A DNA stretch of 58,582 nt from an unicellular cyanobacterium SU3 (GCA_002172675.1 NETF01000166.1:1-58582); one strand, 5' to 3'; positions 44,693 through 53,740 are shown, numbered from the stretch's first letter. Made by a program: numbers and translations. The notes: generated from the letters alone by a model not told the origin.

Positions 44693-44816
44693 TCATTGCG
44701 AGGGGAAATATTCACATTAAACTTAATACCAGTTTTCAACAATAGATAGAAAGATTGCTTCGGAGTATTTTCAGCAAAGTTCAAAACTTACGGCTTAGAC
44801 TACCCCTCGCAATGAC
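44692..44816. repeat. 125-base inverted-repeat element after the NACHT gene
   Basis: Perfect 14-bp terminal arms GTCATTGCGAGGGG (44692-44705) and CCCCTCGCAATGAC (44803-44816) begin at the last base of the NACHT stop. The right half (44754-44816) resembles 47726-47788 after phnE. This is a MITE-like dispersed repeat. Confidence 0.85.
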
Positions 44817-45147
44817 CACTTAAGCGTTTAATCATTATATCAAGCTTCTAGATTTACAATAAATTGCAACAAGTTTGTAATACAAAAATTGGTAGAACCA
44901 TAATATATTATGCCCCTATACCCTATTCCATTAAGTCGAAAAGTGCTGTACCTAATTTAATCGAAGGTGCAAGCTATAATTTTAACCTTATAATAACCAA
45001 TACTTAACTTTAATTCTTGAAAAACAAGAGATTGTATTCTGCATTACCTATTTCTTGTTGGTTATCAAAAACAAGACAACTTTGCCCTTTACAAGTAGGA
45101 AAATTGCTATAAAATATTTTGAGATAAAAATCGTAGGTTATTAATTA
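44817..45147. other. Promoter region of the phn genes
   Basis: About 330 bases without a gene, holding a probable Pho box (44981-45010) 138 bases before phnD. An inverted pair AAACAAGAGATT / TTTCTTGTTGG near 45023-45060 is weak. Confidence 0.55.
44981..45010 (+). promoter_or_regulatory. Probable Pho box upstream of phnD
   Basis: Three 8-base elements at an exact 11-base spacing: TTTAACCT (44981), AATAACCA (44992) and CTTAACTT (45003). The known cyanobacterial Pho box is tandem 8-mers (Py-TTAA-Py-Py-T/A) separated by 3 bases. The outer two units fit fully, the middle one partly. Binding by the phosphate regulator PhoB/SphR is inferred. Confidence 0.6.
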
Positions 45148-46041
45148 ATGAAACGTCGTAATTTTTTTATATACTCATTATTATTTCTGGTAGCTTGTAA
45201 TAGTAATTCTCCCGATGTTGCGACTAACCCTAACGGAGAACCCGATACCTTACGTTTTGCCGTAACTGATGTACAAGGTTTAGAAGAGTTGCAACGAGAT
45301 TATGAACCCTTTCGAGACGCATTAACTGAAACATTGGGTAAAGAAATCGAATTTTTCCCCGTAGCCGATCGCACCGCCGCAGCCGTTGCTTTACAATCAG
45401 ATCAGGTTGATATTGTCTTAACCGGACCTGCCGAATATGTAGTAATGCAGGCTAAAACTGAGGCTGTCCCCTTTATTGCCATCACTCGTCCCAACTATCG
45501 ATCCGTCATTGCTGTCCATAAAAACAGTGGTATTAACTCCCTAGAGGAATTAAAAGGGAAAACCATTGCTATGTCCGATCTCGGTTCCACTAGCGGACAA
45601 CTGGGCCCTACTAAAATTTTAGTTGATGCCGAGTTACAACCTGAACAAGATATTGAGATAAAAATGTTAGGAGATGCCGATTTACAGGCGTTTCAAAACG
45701 AAGATGTAGAAGCGTGGGGAGGGGCTGCATTAGATTACGATCGCTTTATGGAAGCTAAAAAACTCAACGCTGAAGATTATCCCATTATTGAAAAAGGCAA
45801 TCTCTTACCCAGTGATGTGTTTATTGCTAGTAGCAAATTAAATCCCGAATATGTAGAAGAAATTAAACAACGAATGGTGGAAAATCAAGAAGAATTAATC
45901 GGGGCCATTGTTTCAGTTGATGCTAACGAAAAATATAAAGGTTCAACGTTAGTTGAAGCCAAAGACTCCGATTATGATCCCATTCGTGAAGCCTATCAAG
46001 CCATTGGAATTAATGATTTTACCGAATTTGTTGGAGATTAG
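45148..46041 (+). CDS. phnD: Phosphonate/phosphate ABC transporter binding lipoprotein
   Basis: 297 residues. A lipoprotein signal ends at LVAC (Cys near residue 16). The mature part is a PhnD-like type II binding protein: LRFAVTDVQGLEELQRDYEP near 35, VDIVLTGPAEYVVMQ near 92, GKTIAMSDLGSTSGQLGPTK near 136 (the phosphonate-pocket S-T-S-G region). It captures phosphonate, phosphite or phosphate in the periplasm for PhnC-PhnE. First gene of a three-gene set, 32 bases before phnC, and preceded by a probable Pho box. Substrate among the three oxyanions cannot be told apart here. Confidence 0.92.
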   Translation: MKRRNFFIYSLLFLVACNSNSPDVATNPNGEPDTLRFAVTDVQGLEELQRDYEPFRDALTETLGKEIEFFPVADRTAAAVALQSDQVDIVLTGPAEYVVMQAKTEAVPFIAITRPNYRSVIAVHKNSGINSLEELKGKTIAMSDLGSTSGQLGPTKILVDAELQPEQDIEIKMLGDADLQAFQNEDVEAWGGAALDYDRFMEAKKLNAEDYPIIEKGNLLPSDVFIASSKLNPEYVEEIKQRMVENQEELIGAIVSVDANEKYKGSTLVEAKDSDYDPIREAYQAIGINDFTEFVGD

Positions 46042-46073
46042 TTGCAGTTGCTGTTTATTTAATCACTAAAACT

Positions 46074-46832
46074 ATGTTATCGCTGAAAATTAGCGACCTT
46101 ACCAAGGTTTATCCTAACGGAACAACTGCCTTAGATCAGGTGAGTTTCTCAGCGCAATCCGGAGAAGGAATTGTACTGTTAGGGGCAAATGGTTCGGGAA
46201 AATCCACCCTATTACGTTGTATCTTAGGCTTAGAAACTGCCACCTCTGGAGACATTTGTATCGGTAATTGGCAATTATCACAGCTTAATACTAAACAATT
46301 ACGACAAATGCGATCGCAAGTGGGTATGGTGTTCCAAAAATTCCATCTCGTAGGCAGTTTATCGGCTTTCCATAACGTCCTACACGGGGCATTAGGACGC
46401 AGTAGCAGCCCTCGTTATTGGTTTCCGGCAACGGCCCCAGAAACAGAACGAAAACGCGCTATGGACTGTTTAGATCGGGTGAATTTAACCCATATCGCTC
46501 AACAACGGGCCGATACTCTATCCGGGGGACAACAGCAAAGAGTGGCGATCGCCCGAACTTTGATGCAACATCCCAAATTAATCTTAGTGGATGAACCTGT
46601 AGCCAGTCTTGATCCCCAAGCCGGTAGAGAGGTGATGGATTTATTATGGTCTATTGTCAAAGAACAACGATTAACCGTTATTTGTACCCTGCATCAACTG
46701 GAATTAGCCAAAGAATACGGCGATCGCGTTATTGGTTTACGGGATGGGAAAATGCAAATGGATACAACGGTAAACACCCTTGAGGATCAAGACTTAACCC
46801 TTCTCTATCAAGGCGATCAAAATTTAACCTAA
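46074..46832 (+). CDS. phnC: Phosphonate transporter ATP-binding protein
   Basis: 252 residues. Walker A LGANGSGKST near residue 34, signature LSGGQQQRVAIARTL near 144 and Walker B LILVDEPVASLDP near 167 are complete. It has the PhnC-typical FHNVLHGALGR and WFPATAPETERKRA segment between them. It energises import through PhnE. It lies between phnD and phnE with short gaps (32 and 37 bases), so the three form one operon. No anomalies. Confidence 0.94.
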   Translation: MLSLKISDLTKVYPNGTTALDQVSFSAQSGEGIVLLGANGSGKSTLLRCILGLETATSGDICIGNWQLSQLNTKQLRQMRSQVGMVFQKFHLVGSLSAFHNVLHGALGRSSSPRYWFPATAPETERKRAMDCLDRVNLTHIAQQRADTLSGGQQQRVAIARTLMQHPKLILVDEPVASLDPQAGREVMDLLWSIVKEQRLTVICTLHQLELAKEYGDRVIGLRDGKMQMDTTVNTLEDQDLTLLYQGDQNLT

Positions 46833-46869
46833 AAATTCTTCCCACATTCCCCACCCCTCCCACACCCCC

Positions 46870-47682
46870 ATGAAATTAAATACTTCTCAAAATCAATCAA
46901 AACATTCACCCCCTCCTCGTTTTCGTAAACCTCCTTTTACCATTTGGTTAGGGTTAGGTATTCTCTTGGCTTTTTTCTTACATGGTTTATATATTAGTAA
47001 TCTCACACCAGAAAGAATTTATAAAGGTATTTTTCGCTTAGGGGAATTTTTAGCCGATGCGTTTCCCCCGAAACCCGATCGCCTGATTAATATTATTAAA
47101 GCCACCATTGAAACCTTTGAAATGGCTTTGGTGGGGACAGTTTTTGGTGCGATATTCAGTTTACCTTTATCGTTTCTAGCTGCTAAAAATACGAGTCCTA
47201 ACGGGTTAATTTATCGCTTCAGTCGGGGTTTTATTACCTTGTTGCGAGTCATTCCGGATCTCGTTTGGGGTTTATTATTTATTGTGGTGGTGGGTTTGGG
47301 TGCCGGTGCTGGAATTTTAGCGATTATGGTTGATGTGATGGGTTTTTGTGGTAAATTTTTTGCTGAACGTATCGAAGAAATTGATCCTAAACCCGTCGAA
47401 GCGTTACGGGCGTTAGGTGCCTCTCAATGGGCTATTATTGTCGGGGCTATTCTTCCTGTAACTATGCCTTCTTTTGTCGCTTCTACTTTATATTCTTTAG
47501 AAGCATCCGTGCGTTCTGCGGTGGTTTTGGGTTTAGTTGGTGCAGGGGGTATCGGGGTAGAGTTAGCCACTTCAATGCAGTTGTTACGTTACGATGAAGC
47601 TTTAATGACTATTATTGTCATTTTTGTGGTGGTTTTATTGGTAGAACAAATATCAGCAGTTATTAGGAAAAGTATAATGTAA
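46870..47682 (+). CDS. phnE: Phosphonate transporter permease
   Basis: 270 residues with six TM helices and the binding-protein-dependent permease loop EALRALGASQWAIIVGAILP near residue 177, which docks on PhnC. The N-terminal FRKPPFTIWLGLG segment leads to the first helix. LVGAGGIGVELATSMQLLRYDEA near 225 is typical PhnE. Inner membrane. It ends the phnDCE operon; after it comes a hairpin repeat (47726-47788) and the oppositely directed phnM. Confidence 0.94.
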   Translation: MKLNTSQNQSKHSPPPRFRKPPFTIWLGLGILLAFFLHGLYISNLTPERIYKGIFRLGEFLADAFPPKPDRLINIIKATIETFEMALVGTVFGAIFSLPLSFLAAKNTSPNGLIYRFSRGFITLLRVIPDLVWGLLFIVVVGLGAGAGILAIMVDVMGFCGKFFAERIEEIDPKPVEALRALGASQWAIIVGAILPVTMPSFVASTLYSLEASVRSAVVLGLVGAGGIGVELATSMQLLRYDEALMTIIVIFVVVLLVEQISAVIRKSIM

Positions 47683-47725
47683 GGGAGGTAAACGATACAT
47701 TTCGTTGACTTTCATACATATAGAG

Positions 47726-47788
47726 ATTGCTTCGGGGTATTTTTAATGAAAATTAAGACTTGCTGTCTATATTTCCCCTCGCAATGAC
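47726..47788. repeat. Second copy of the TCATTGCGAGGGG element
   Basis: A 63-base stretch with ATTGCTTCGGGGTATTTT at its left and CCCCTCGCAATGAC at its right matches the right half of the element at 44692-44816. It lies between the convergent phnE and phnM genes. Confidence 0.75.
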
Positions 47789-47829
47789 TCAATAAAAAAG
47801 AGGCCGATGCACTCCTCATTCACTATTAA

Positions 47830-48975
47830 TTAATAATGTGCGACTTCTTTTCCTTTGACATAAATAGATTTAATACTATTAAGATGACTATTATCTTTTT
47901 CAATTAATAAAAAATCTGCATCTAACCCTTTAGCAATTTTACCTTTACTCTCTCCTATTCCGGCTGCTTCTGCTGGATAAGTGGAAACCAATTTCCAAGC
48001 ATTTTCAAAGGTCATAATTCCCATTTCTGCTAATTGAAAAGGGGCATAAAATAGAGAAGGATAATGATAATCAGAACACAAACAATCTACAACTCCCTCT
48101 TTTGTTGCCATTTCAACACTCATCCAACCCACATGAGAACCTCCTCTGATTAAATTAGGCGCACCCATTAACACTGACGCACCGTAATCTCTTGATTTAG
48201 CAGCAATATGGACATCAGACGGAAATTCTGCGATAGAAACGCCCCATTTTGCACTTAATTTAACTTTATCTTCTGTATCATCATCATGAGAAGCTAAAGG
48301 AATATGATGATCATGAGCTATTGTTACTAATTCTTCAATTTGTTGTGATCCTTTTTCTTGATTATTCAATGCAGTTTGTATCATATTTTGTAATTCTTGA
48401 TCACTCATTTTATGTCTGCGTCGCAAAGAATTAAGATGACGATTTAATTTGTAGTCATCACCCACAGGAGGAAGATGATCATTAATAGATAATAAATCAA
48501 TTTTTCCCTGTTTCAACCAATCACATAATTCATCATAATTATCAGTATTTGCTTGTTCATGACGAATGTGAATTTTACTATCTGCTTTTAAACTATTTTT
48601 TCCTTCTCCTAAGATGAAATTAATGATTTCTCTCGCTGTTTCTCGACTGCGTAAACCGGGTTCATAAGAATCAGTAATGGAGTAAAAAAATGTAGTAATT
48701 CCTGCTGCCATTAACTGGCGATCGTTTTCTAATATCCCCATTTTAAAAGGAAAATGTGATCCCGGACGAGGTGCGATCGCTCTTTCAAAGGCATCTCCAT
48801 GTATATCAACAATTCCCGGTAACATCAACATTCCTGTTGCTTCAATGATTGGTAATTGATCAATAGAAGATGTTTCTATGGATAAAAATTTTTCATTTTC
48901 AATTACTACGGTAGCATTTTTAATCCAACTGTCAGGGGTAAGAACATCAGTTCCTTTAATAGCAAACTTATTCAT
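47830..48975 (-). CDS. phnM: PhnM-like ribose 1-methylphosphonate 5-triphosphate diphosphohydrolase
   Basis: 381 residues of the amidohydrolase superfamily, PhnM branch. LPGIVDIHGDAFERAIAPRPG near residue 52 is the family's metal-binding signature; ASHDDDTEDKVKLSA near 227 and CLCSDYHYPSLFY near 298 hold further metal ligands. In C-P lyase pathways PhnM cleaves pyrophosphate from the alkylphosphonate ribose intermediate. Here no phnGHIJKL genes are in view, so it may be part of a split pathway or do another job. It is convergent with phnDCE, 150 bases apart, and has no visible Pho box of its own. Confidence 0.9.
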   Translation of the reverse strand: MNKFAIKGTDVLTPDSWIKNATVVIENEKFLSIETSSIDQLPIIEATGMLMLPGIVDIHGDAFERAIAPRPGSHFPFKMGILENDRQLMAAGITTFFYSITDSYEPGLRSRETAREIINFILGEGKNSLKADSKIHIRHEQANTDNYDELCDWLKQGKIDLLSINDHLPPVGDDYKLNRHLNSLRRRHKMSDQELQNMIQTALNNQEKGSQQIEELVTIAHDHHIPLASHDDDTEDKVKLSAKWGVSIAEFPSDVHIAAKSRDYGASVLMGAPNLIRGGSHVGWMSVEMATKEGVVDCLCSDYHYPSLFYAPFQLAEMGIMTFENAWKLVSTYPAEAAGIGESKGKIAKGLDADFLLIEKDNSHLNSIKSIYVKGKEVAHY

Positions 48976-49107
48976 CGCCGCTTATTTTAAATACTTATAG
49001 TAGTTTAACCGGAGTTCGGAGTTATAGTTCAAATAAAAATGAAACAAAACCTATCTCTCTTATTGTTATATTACATCGATCTTATTTTCATTAGCTTTAT
49101 TAATCCA

Positions 49108-49132
49108 GTAGGGTGGGTAATAGCCACCTTAC
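49108..49132. repeat. Palindrome GTAGGGTGGGTAATAGCCACCTTAC
   Basis: A 25-base near-palindrome, matching 5130-5154 at most positions. It lies between phnM and the hypothetical gene on the minus strand. Confidence 0.8.
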
Positions 49133-49172
49133 CGTAATTTTTTTACTGTTATCACTAATTATTAACTATTAA

Positions 49173-49934
49173 TTATTCATTATTTGCGTCTGGCATATTT
49201 TCTAACATACTTTGAATCAAATCGTATTGAGTAAAATATTTATTTCCTTGCCAATGTTCCCAAGCTTCAATATGTTTCATTCTTAAAGCCATTTCTAAAA
49301 TAGATAATCCTTCTTCGTGAATAGTAACAGCAATTTCTTCTACTTCGGGTAAGGGTTGTTTTGATTTTTCTTCCATATAAGCAGTGACTGCTTTATCTTT
49401 TTCTTCGTCGGTTTCGTGTTGACTAATAATATTATTTATTTCTTCTTCTAAGGCTTCGGGACTGTGCATAATAATATCATCCCGATCAAAAAATTCAGCA
49501 AAAGAATTAGGAGGTTGAGGGGTTTCTTCGGGGGGACAACCAAACAACTTATTAACAATGGCTAAGCGAACTGGTTCGGCTGCACGCCAATTTAGTCGAG
49601 TATTAAAAAATTTTACCCCTTCTACCACTCGTTGAAACGATCGCACTTCTAACATCATCAAATCATCATCAATAAATTGAAAATAACCTAAAGGAATGGG
49701 GCGATTTTCTTTCGGAATTTTATTATAAGATTGTTGAAAGCGGATTTTTTTTGCTTCTTCATCATATAACCAATACCAGCGATCGCTCTTTTCATAATAT
49801 TTCATACATTTCAGCTTCTCAAACACCCCTAACACCGTCTTTTTATTCGTCACATGATAATAAAGTCTAGCTGGTTGATAGGGTTCCCCTGTAATATTTG
49901 TGATGAGATTTAACTGGGTTTCTGTTGCTGTCAT
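49173..49934 (-). CDS. Conserved cyanobacterial hypothetical protein
   Basis: 253 residues, soluble and acidic. The N-terminal half contains LKCMKYYEKSDRWYWLYDEE near residue 42 and IPLGYFQFIDDDLMMLEVRS near 80, a beta-rich pattern with many aromatic residues. The C-terminal half is helical and acidic (PLPEVEEIAVTIHEEGLS near 195). No signal peptide, TM helix or catalytic motif is recognised. It appears to be a complete gene with a clear start (MTATETQLN). Function unknown; neighbours give no clue. Confidence 0.7.
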   Translation of the reverse strand: MTATETQLNLITNITGEPYQPARLYYHVTNKKTVLGVFEKLKCMKYYEKSDRWYWLYDEEAKKIRFQQSYNKIPKENRPIPLGYFQFIDDDLMMLEVRSFQRVVEGVKFFNTRLNWRAAEPVRLAIVNKLFGCPPEETPQPPNSFAEFFDRDDIIMHSPEALEEEINNIISQHETDEEKDKAVTAYMEEKSKQPLPEVEEIAVTIHEEGLSILEMALRMKHIEAWEHWQGNKYFTQYDLIQSMLENMPDANNE

Positions 49935-50163
49935 CTTTGCTAACTGTAATTAGATTTAAACCGATTATTTCTATCCTAATTCAAAGTTATCGTCTCTATC
50001 TTAAAAAAAGCTAAAATACGCATTTCTTAAGGTTATCTTTGTTAATCAAGTTTGATTCTAAAGAAAAACAAAAGATCCTTAAATCTGTTATAAAAAAACC
50101 AATCATTTTCAAAAGTTGGCCTTACCGTAATTAGATAGGTAATCGTCTAACCCATCAACCATT

Positions 50164-51111
50164 GTGAAGATTCCAAGTAACATTATCACCTTACTCGTTG
50201 GTATCGTTATTACATTAGCGAGTCTCTGGTATGGTCAAAACCATGGCCTAATGCCAGTGGCCGCCTCTGAAGATGCCAAACAGGTAGACAATATATTCAG
50301 CTTTATGATGACCATTGCAACGGGACTGTTTCTCTTGATAGAAGGAGTCTTAGTTTATACGGTCATTCGATTTCGTCGTCGTAAAGGAGACACCACCGAC
50401 GGGCCTCCCATTGAAGGAAATGTACCCTTAGAAATTCTTTGGACTGCTATTCCCACCATTATCGTCTTCATTCTTGCCCTTTATAGTTTTGAAGCCTATA
50501 ACAATATGGGAGGACTCGATCCGGTCATTTCTAGAGATCATTCTCCCCAACAAATCGCTATGGGTGGCCATAAGCATCAAATGGCTTTAGGAATAGGTAA
50601 TACTGCCAACGAAGCTAACCCGGCTGTAATGGTGGATGTCAAAGCCATTCAATACGCCTGGATTTTCACCTATCCTGAAACGGGCATTGTTTCGGGTGAA
50701 CTCCATGTACCCATTGATCGTCCTGTGCAACTCAACATCAATGCAGGGGATGTACTTCATGCCTTTTGGGTTCCCCAACTGCGCCTAAAACAGGATGCAA
50801 TTCCTGGCCGAGAAGCCACCTTAGCCTTTACTGCTAACCGTGAAGGAGATTATCCCATTATTTGCGCCGAACTTTGTGGGGCTTATCATGGAGGCATGAA
50901 ATCAGTGCTTCATGTTGATAGTGCAGATGCTTACGCCCAATGGGAAGAAACCAATAAACCCGTACAAGAAGCCCAAATGGGAGAAACTGCTATTGTTGAC
51001 CCCAAAGAAATGAGCGATCAAGAATTTCTTAACCGTTATGCCGAAGATATGGGCATGAATCACCAGATGGTGGCTGAATTAGCCAGTAATCATTCTGATC
51101 ACGCTTTTTAA
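50164..51111 (+). CDS. ctaC: Cytochrome c oxidase subunit II
   Basis: 315 residues from a GTG start (VKIPSNIITLL). Two TM helices (about 8-22 and 48-70), then a periplasmic or lumenal cupredoxin domain with the CuA site C-A-E-L-C-G-A-Y-H-G-G-M near residue 240, whose two Cys, His and Met are all present. QYAWIFTYP near 161 is the electron-entry tryptophan region. It passes electrons from cytochrome c6 or plastocyanin to subunit I. First gene of the ctaCDE cluster, followed by a 199-base gap with a hairpin. Confidence 0.96.
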   Translation: MKIPSNIITLLVGIVITLASLWYGQNHGLMPVAASEDAKQVDNIFSFMMTIATGLFLLIEGVLVYTVIRFRRRKGDTTDGPPIEGNVPLEILWTAIPTIIVFILALYSFEAYNNMGGLDPVISRDHSPQQIAMGGHKHQMALGIGNTANEANPAVMVDVKAIQYAWIFTYPETGIVSGELHVPIDRPVQLNINAGDVLHAFWVPQLRLKQDAIPGREATLAFTANREGDYPIICAELCGAYHGGMKSVLHVDSADAYAQWEETNKPVQEAQMGETAIVDPKEMSDQEFLNRYAEDMGMNHQMVAELASNHSDHAF

Positions 51112-51203
51112 ATCTGAGAGAAGTCGAATCTTAGAAGATCCAGAAACTGACCCTTTCTTGTCAAATTTAGAGAGAAAACCTTTTAACCTTCTGACTTCTG
51201 TAC

Positions 51204-51224
51204 GGGCTTAATAGTATTAAGCCC
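51204..51224. repeat. Hairpin in the ctaC-ctaD gap
   Basis: Perfect stem GGGCTTAATA/TATTAAGCCC, almost the same as the hairpin at 52994-53014. No T-run follows directly, so it may be an mRNA-processing or stability element or a dispersed repeat. Confidence 0.75.
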
Positions 51225-51310
51225 CTACTGACTTCCCCTTTAGACCCCTGACTCAATGTCTCCTCTGTACCTCTTTTGCCAAGTCTATCGTAATCATTGA
51301 TAAACCTTCT

Positions 51311-52978
51311 ATGACAATAACCGTCGAATCAACCCACATGGAACATCAACAAAGGAAATGGACGGACTATTTCACCTTTTGTACAGATCATAAGGTGATT
51401 GGTATTCAATACTTAGTCACGTCCTTCGCGTTCTATTTTATCGGTGGGGCGTTTGCTGAAGTGCTTCGCACAGAATTGGCCACCCCCGATCCCGATTTCG
51501 TTACCCCTGCCATGTATAACCAATTTATGACCCTACATGGCACCATTATGATCTTTTTATGGATCGTCCCAGCCGGGGCTGCTTTTGCCAATTATTTGAT
51601 CCCCCTGATGATTGGGGCTGATGATATGGCCTTTCCCACCCTCAACGCAGTGGCTTTTTGGTTAACCCCTCCTGGTGGTATCCTCCTCCTCCTCAGTTTC
51701 TTTGTGGATGGTGGGGCGGCCCAAGCTGGTTGGACTTCTTACCCTCCCCTCAGTTTAATTAGTGGGGTTTGGGGCCAGGAAATTTGGATTTTAAGCGTTC
51801 TATTGGTGGGGACTTCCTCTATTTTGGGGGCGATTAATTTTGTCACCACCATCTTTAAAATGCGCATTAAAGATATGGATTTGCACAGTATGCCTCTGTT
51901 TTGTTGGTCTATGCTGGCAACCTCTGCTTTAATTCTCTTATCGACCCCAGTTCTCGCTGCTGCTTTAGTTCTTTTATCCTTCGATTTAATCGCAGGAACC
52001 AGCTTCTTTAACCCCACAGGTGGAGGCGATCCGGTGGTTTACCAGCATATGTTCTGGTTTTACTCCCACCCTGCGGTTTACATCATGATTTTACCCTTCT
52101 TTGGTTTGATTTCTGATGTATTGCCAGTTCATGCCCGTAAACCAATTTTCGGTTATCGTGCGATCGCCTATTCCAGTTTAGCCATCAGTTTCCTCGGTTT
52201 AATTGTTTGGGCGCACCATATGTTTACCAGTGGTACCCCTGGCTGGTTAAGAATTTTCTTTATGGCTGCTACGATGCTCATTGCCGTTCCTACGGGTATT
52301 AAAATCTTTAGCTGGTGTGCCACCATTTGGGGCGGAAAAATTAACCTCAACACCGCCATGTGTTTCGGTGTCGGTTTCATTGCCACCTTTTTAGTCGGTG
52401 GGTTAACTGGGGTTATGTTATCCTCGGTTCCCTTTGATATCCATGTTCATGACACCTACTTTGTAGTCGGACACTTCCATTATGTTCTCTTTGGTGGGGC
52501 TGCCATGGGACTGTTTGCCGGGTTCTATCATTGGTTCCCAAAAATGACCGGCAGAATGATCAACGAACCCCTAGGAAAAGCCCATTTTATCCTACTGTTT
52601 ATCGGCTTAAATATCACCTTTTTACCCATGCACGAACTCGGGTTATTAGGGATGAACCGTCGTATTGCTTTATATGATATTGAGTTTCAACCCTTAAACC
52701 AACTTTGTACCATCGGTGCCTATTTATTGGCTGTGTCTGCGGTTCCCTTTGTCATTAACGTCTTCCTCAGTTTAGTCAAAGGAGAAAAAGCAGGACGTAA
52801 CCCCTGGCGTGCGTTTACTTTAGAATGGCAAACTTCCTCTCCTCCAGCTATTGAAAACTTCGATGAAGAACCCGTTTTATGGGCTGGTCCCTATGATTAC
52901 GGTACCGACTCCGAAGGGGTTGACTCTGAGGAAAGTATCGAAGATATGTTAGCCGAAGTGGGAGCTAATTCTAAGTAA
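51311..52978 (+). CDS. ctaD: Cytochrome c oxidase subunit I
   Basis: 555 residues, twelve TM helices. Heme a ligand in LHGTIMIFLW near residue 77, CuB/tyrosine motif WFYSHPAVYIMILPFFG near 250, the HH pair in VWAHHMFTSGTPG near 298 and heme ligands HDTYFVVGHFHYVLFG near 382 are all present. The YSHPAVY motif supplies the cross-linked tyrosine, typical of aa3 (A-family) oxidases. It forms the proton-pumping terminal oxidase of respiration with CtaC and CtaE. The C-terminal tail is acidic and extended. Confidence 0.98.
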   Translation: MTITVESTHMEHQQRKWTDYFTFCTDHKVIGIQYLVTSFAFYFIGGAFAEVLRTELATPDPDFVTPAMYNQFMTLHGTIMIFLWIVPAGAAFANYLIPLMIGADDMAFPTLNAVAFWLTPPGGILLLLSFFVDGGAAQAGWTSYPPLSLISGVWGQEIWILSVLLVGTSSILGAINFVTTIFKMRIKDMDLHSMPLFCWSMLATSALILLSTPVLAAALVLLSFDLIAGTSFFNPTGGGDPVVYQHMFWFYSHPAVYIMILPFFGLISDVLPVHARKPIFGYRAIAYSSLAISFLGLIVWAHHMFTSGTPGWLRIFFMAATMLIAVPTGIKIFSWCATIWGGKINLNTAMCFGVGFIATFLVGGLTGVMLSSVPFDIHVHDTYFVVGHFHYVLFGGAAMGLFAGFYHWFPKMTGRMINEPLGKAHFILLFIGLNITFLPMHELGLLGMNRRIALYDIEFQPLNQLCTIGAYLLAVSAVPFVINVFLSLVKGEKAGRNPWRAFTLEWQTSSPPAIENFDEEPVLWAGPYDYGTDSEGVDSEESIEDMLAEVGANSK

Positions 52979-52993
52979 GTTTTCTTGTCCTCT

Positions 52994-53014
52994 GGGCTTA
53001 ATATTTTTAAGCCC
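52994..53014. repeat. Hairpin in the ctaD-ctaE gap
   Basis: Stem GGGCTTAA/TTAAGCCC with a 5-base loop, matching the hairpin at 51204-51224. A seven-T run begins 10 bases after it, so partial transcription termination is possible. Confidence 0.75.
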
Positions 53015-53066
53015 CCACTGCTCTTTTTTTAACTGTCATTAAATCATTTCAACCTTTCAATTTCTT

Positions 53067-53684
53067 ATGCAAGGATCAGCGATTCAACAACCTCAAGGAA
53101 CGGTTCCCGAACAAAGTGGTCATCATGGTGGCCATGAGGGACATCCCGATCATCGACTGTTTGGTATTGCCCTATTTTTAGTGGCAGAAAGTTCCATTTT
53201 TCTAGGCTTATTTACAGCCTTTATCATTTATAAAACCATTATGCCGGTTTGGCCCCCGGAAGGTACCCCAGAACTAGAATTATTATTACCTGGAATTAAT
53301 ACTATCATCCTGGTTTCTAGTAGTTTTGTCATGCACAAAGGACAAACTGCCATTAAGAAAAATGATGTTTCCGGGTTACAGCTTTGGTTCGGTATTACTG
53401 CGGTGATGGGGATTATTTTCCTCGCTGGCCAAATGTATGAATACTTCCATTTAGAGATGGGGTTAACCACTAATTTATTCGCTAGTTCTTTCTACGCTTT
53501 AACGGGTTTTCATGGTCTTCATGTGACCTTTGGACTGTTATTAACCCTCGCTGTTTTATGGCGTTCTCGTAAAGCAGGACATTACACCAGTGAGTCCCAT
53601 TTTGGTGTAGAAGCAGCGGAACTTTACTGGCACTTTGTTGATGTCATTTGGATCATTCTTTTTATCTTGGTTTATTTACTATAA
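53067..53684 (+). CDS. ctaE: Cytochrome c oxidase subunit III
   Basis: 205 residues with five TM helices, the usual number for the short bacterial subunit III. A His-rich N-terminus (SGHHGGHEGHPDH) precedes them; FHGLHVTFGLLLTLAVLWRS near 152 and ELYWHFVDVIWIILFILVYLL at the end are family hallmarks. It helps stabilise subunit I. Last gene of ctaCDE, followed at 53711 by a strong terminator. The His-rich tail could bind metal, an inference. Confidence 0.96.
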   Translation: MQGSAIQQPQGTVPEQSGHHGGHEGHPDHRLFGIALFLVAESSIFLGLFTAFIIYKTIMPVWPPEGTPELELLLPGINTIILVSSSFVMHKGQTAIKKNDVSGLQLWFGITAVMGIIFLAGQMYEYFHLEMGLTTNLFASSFYALTGFHGLHVTFGLLLTLAVLWRSRKAGHYTSESHFGVEAAELYWHFVDVIWIILFILVYLL

Positions 53685-53710
53685 ACTTTGTTTGACAGAA
53701 TTGTGAATTG

Positions 53711-53740
53711 CCCCAACTGTAGAAGTTGGGGATTTTTTTA
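53711..53740 (+). terminator. Rho-independent terminator of ctaCDE
   Basis: Stem CCCCAAC/GTTGGGG (53711-53717, 53725-53731) with a 7-base loop, followed by A and seven T. It ends the cytochrome oxidase transcript 27 bases after the ctaE stop. Confidence 0.85.
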
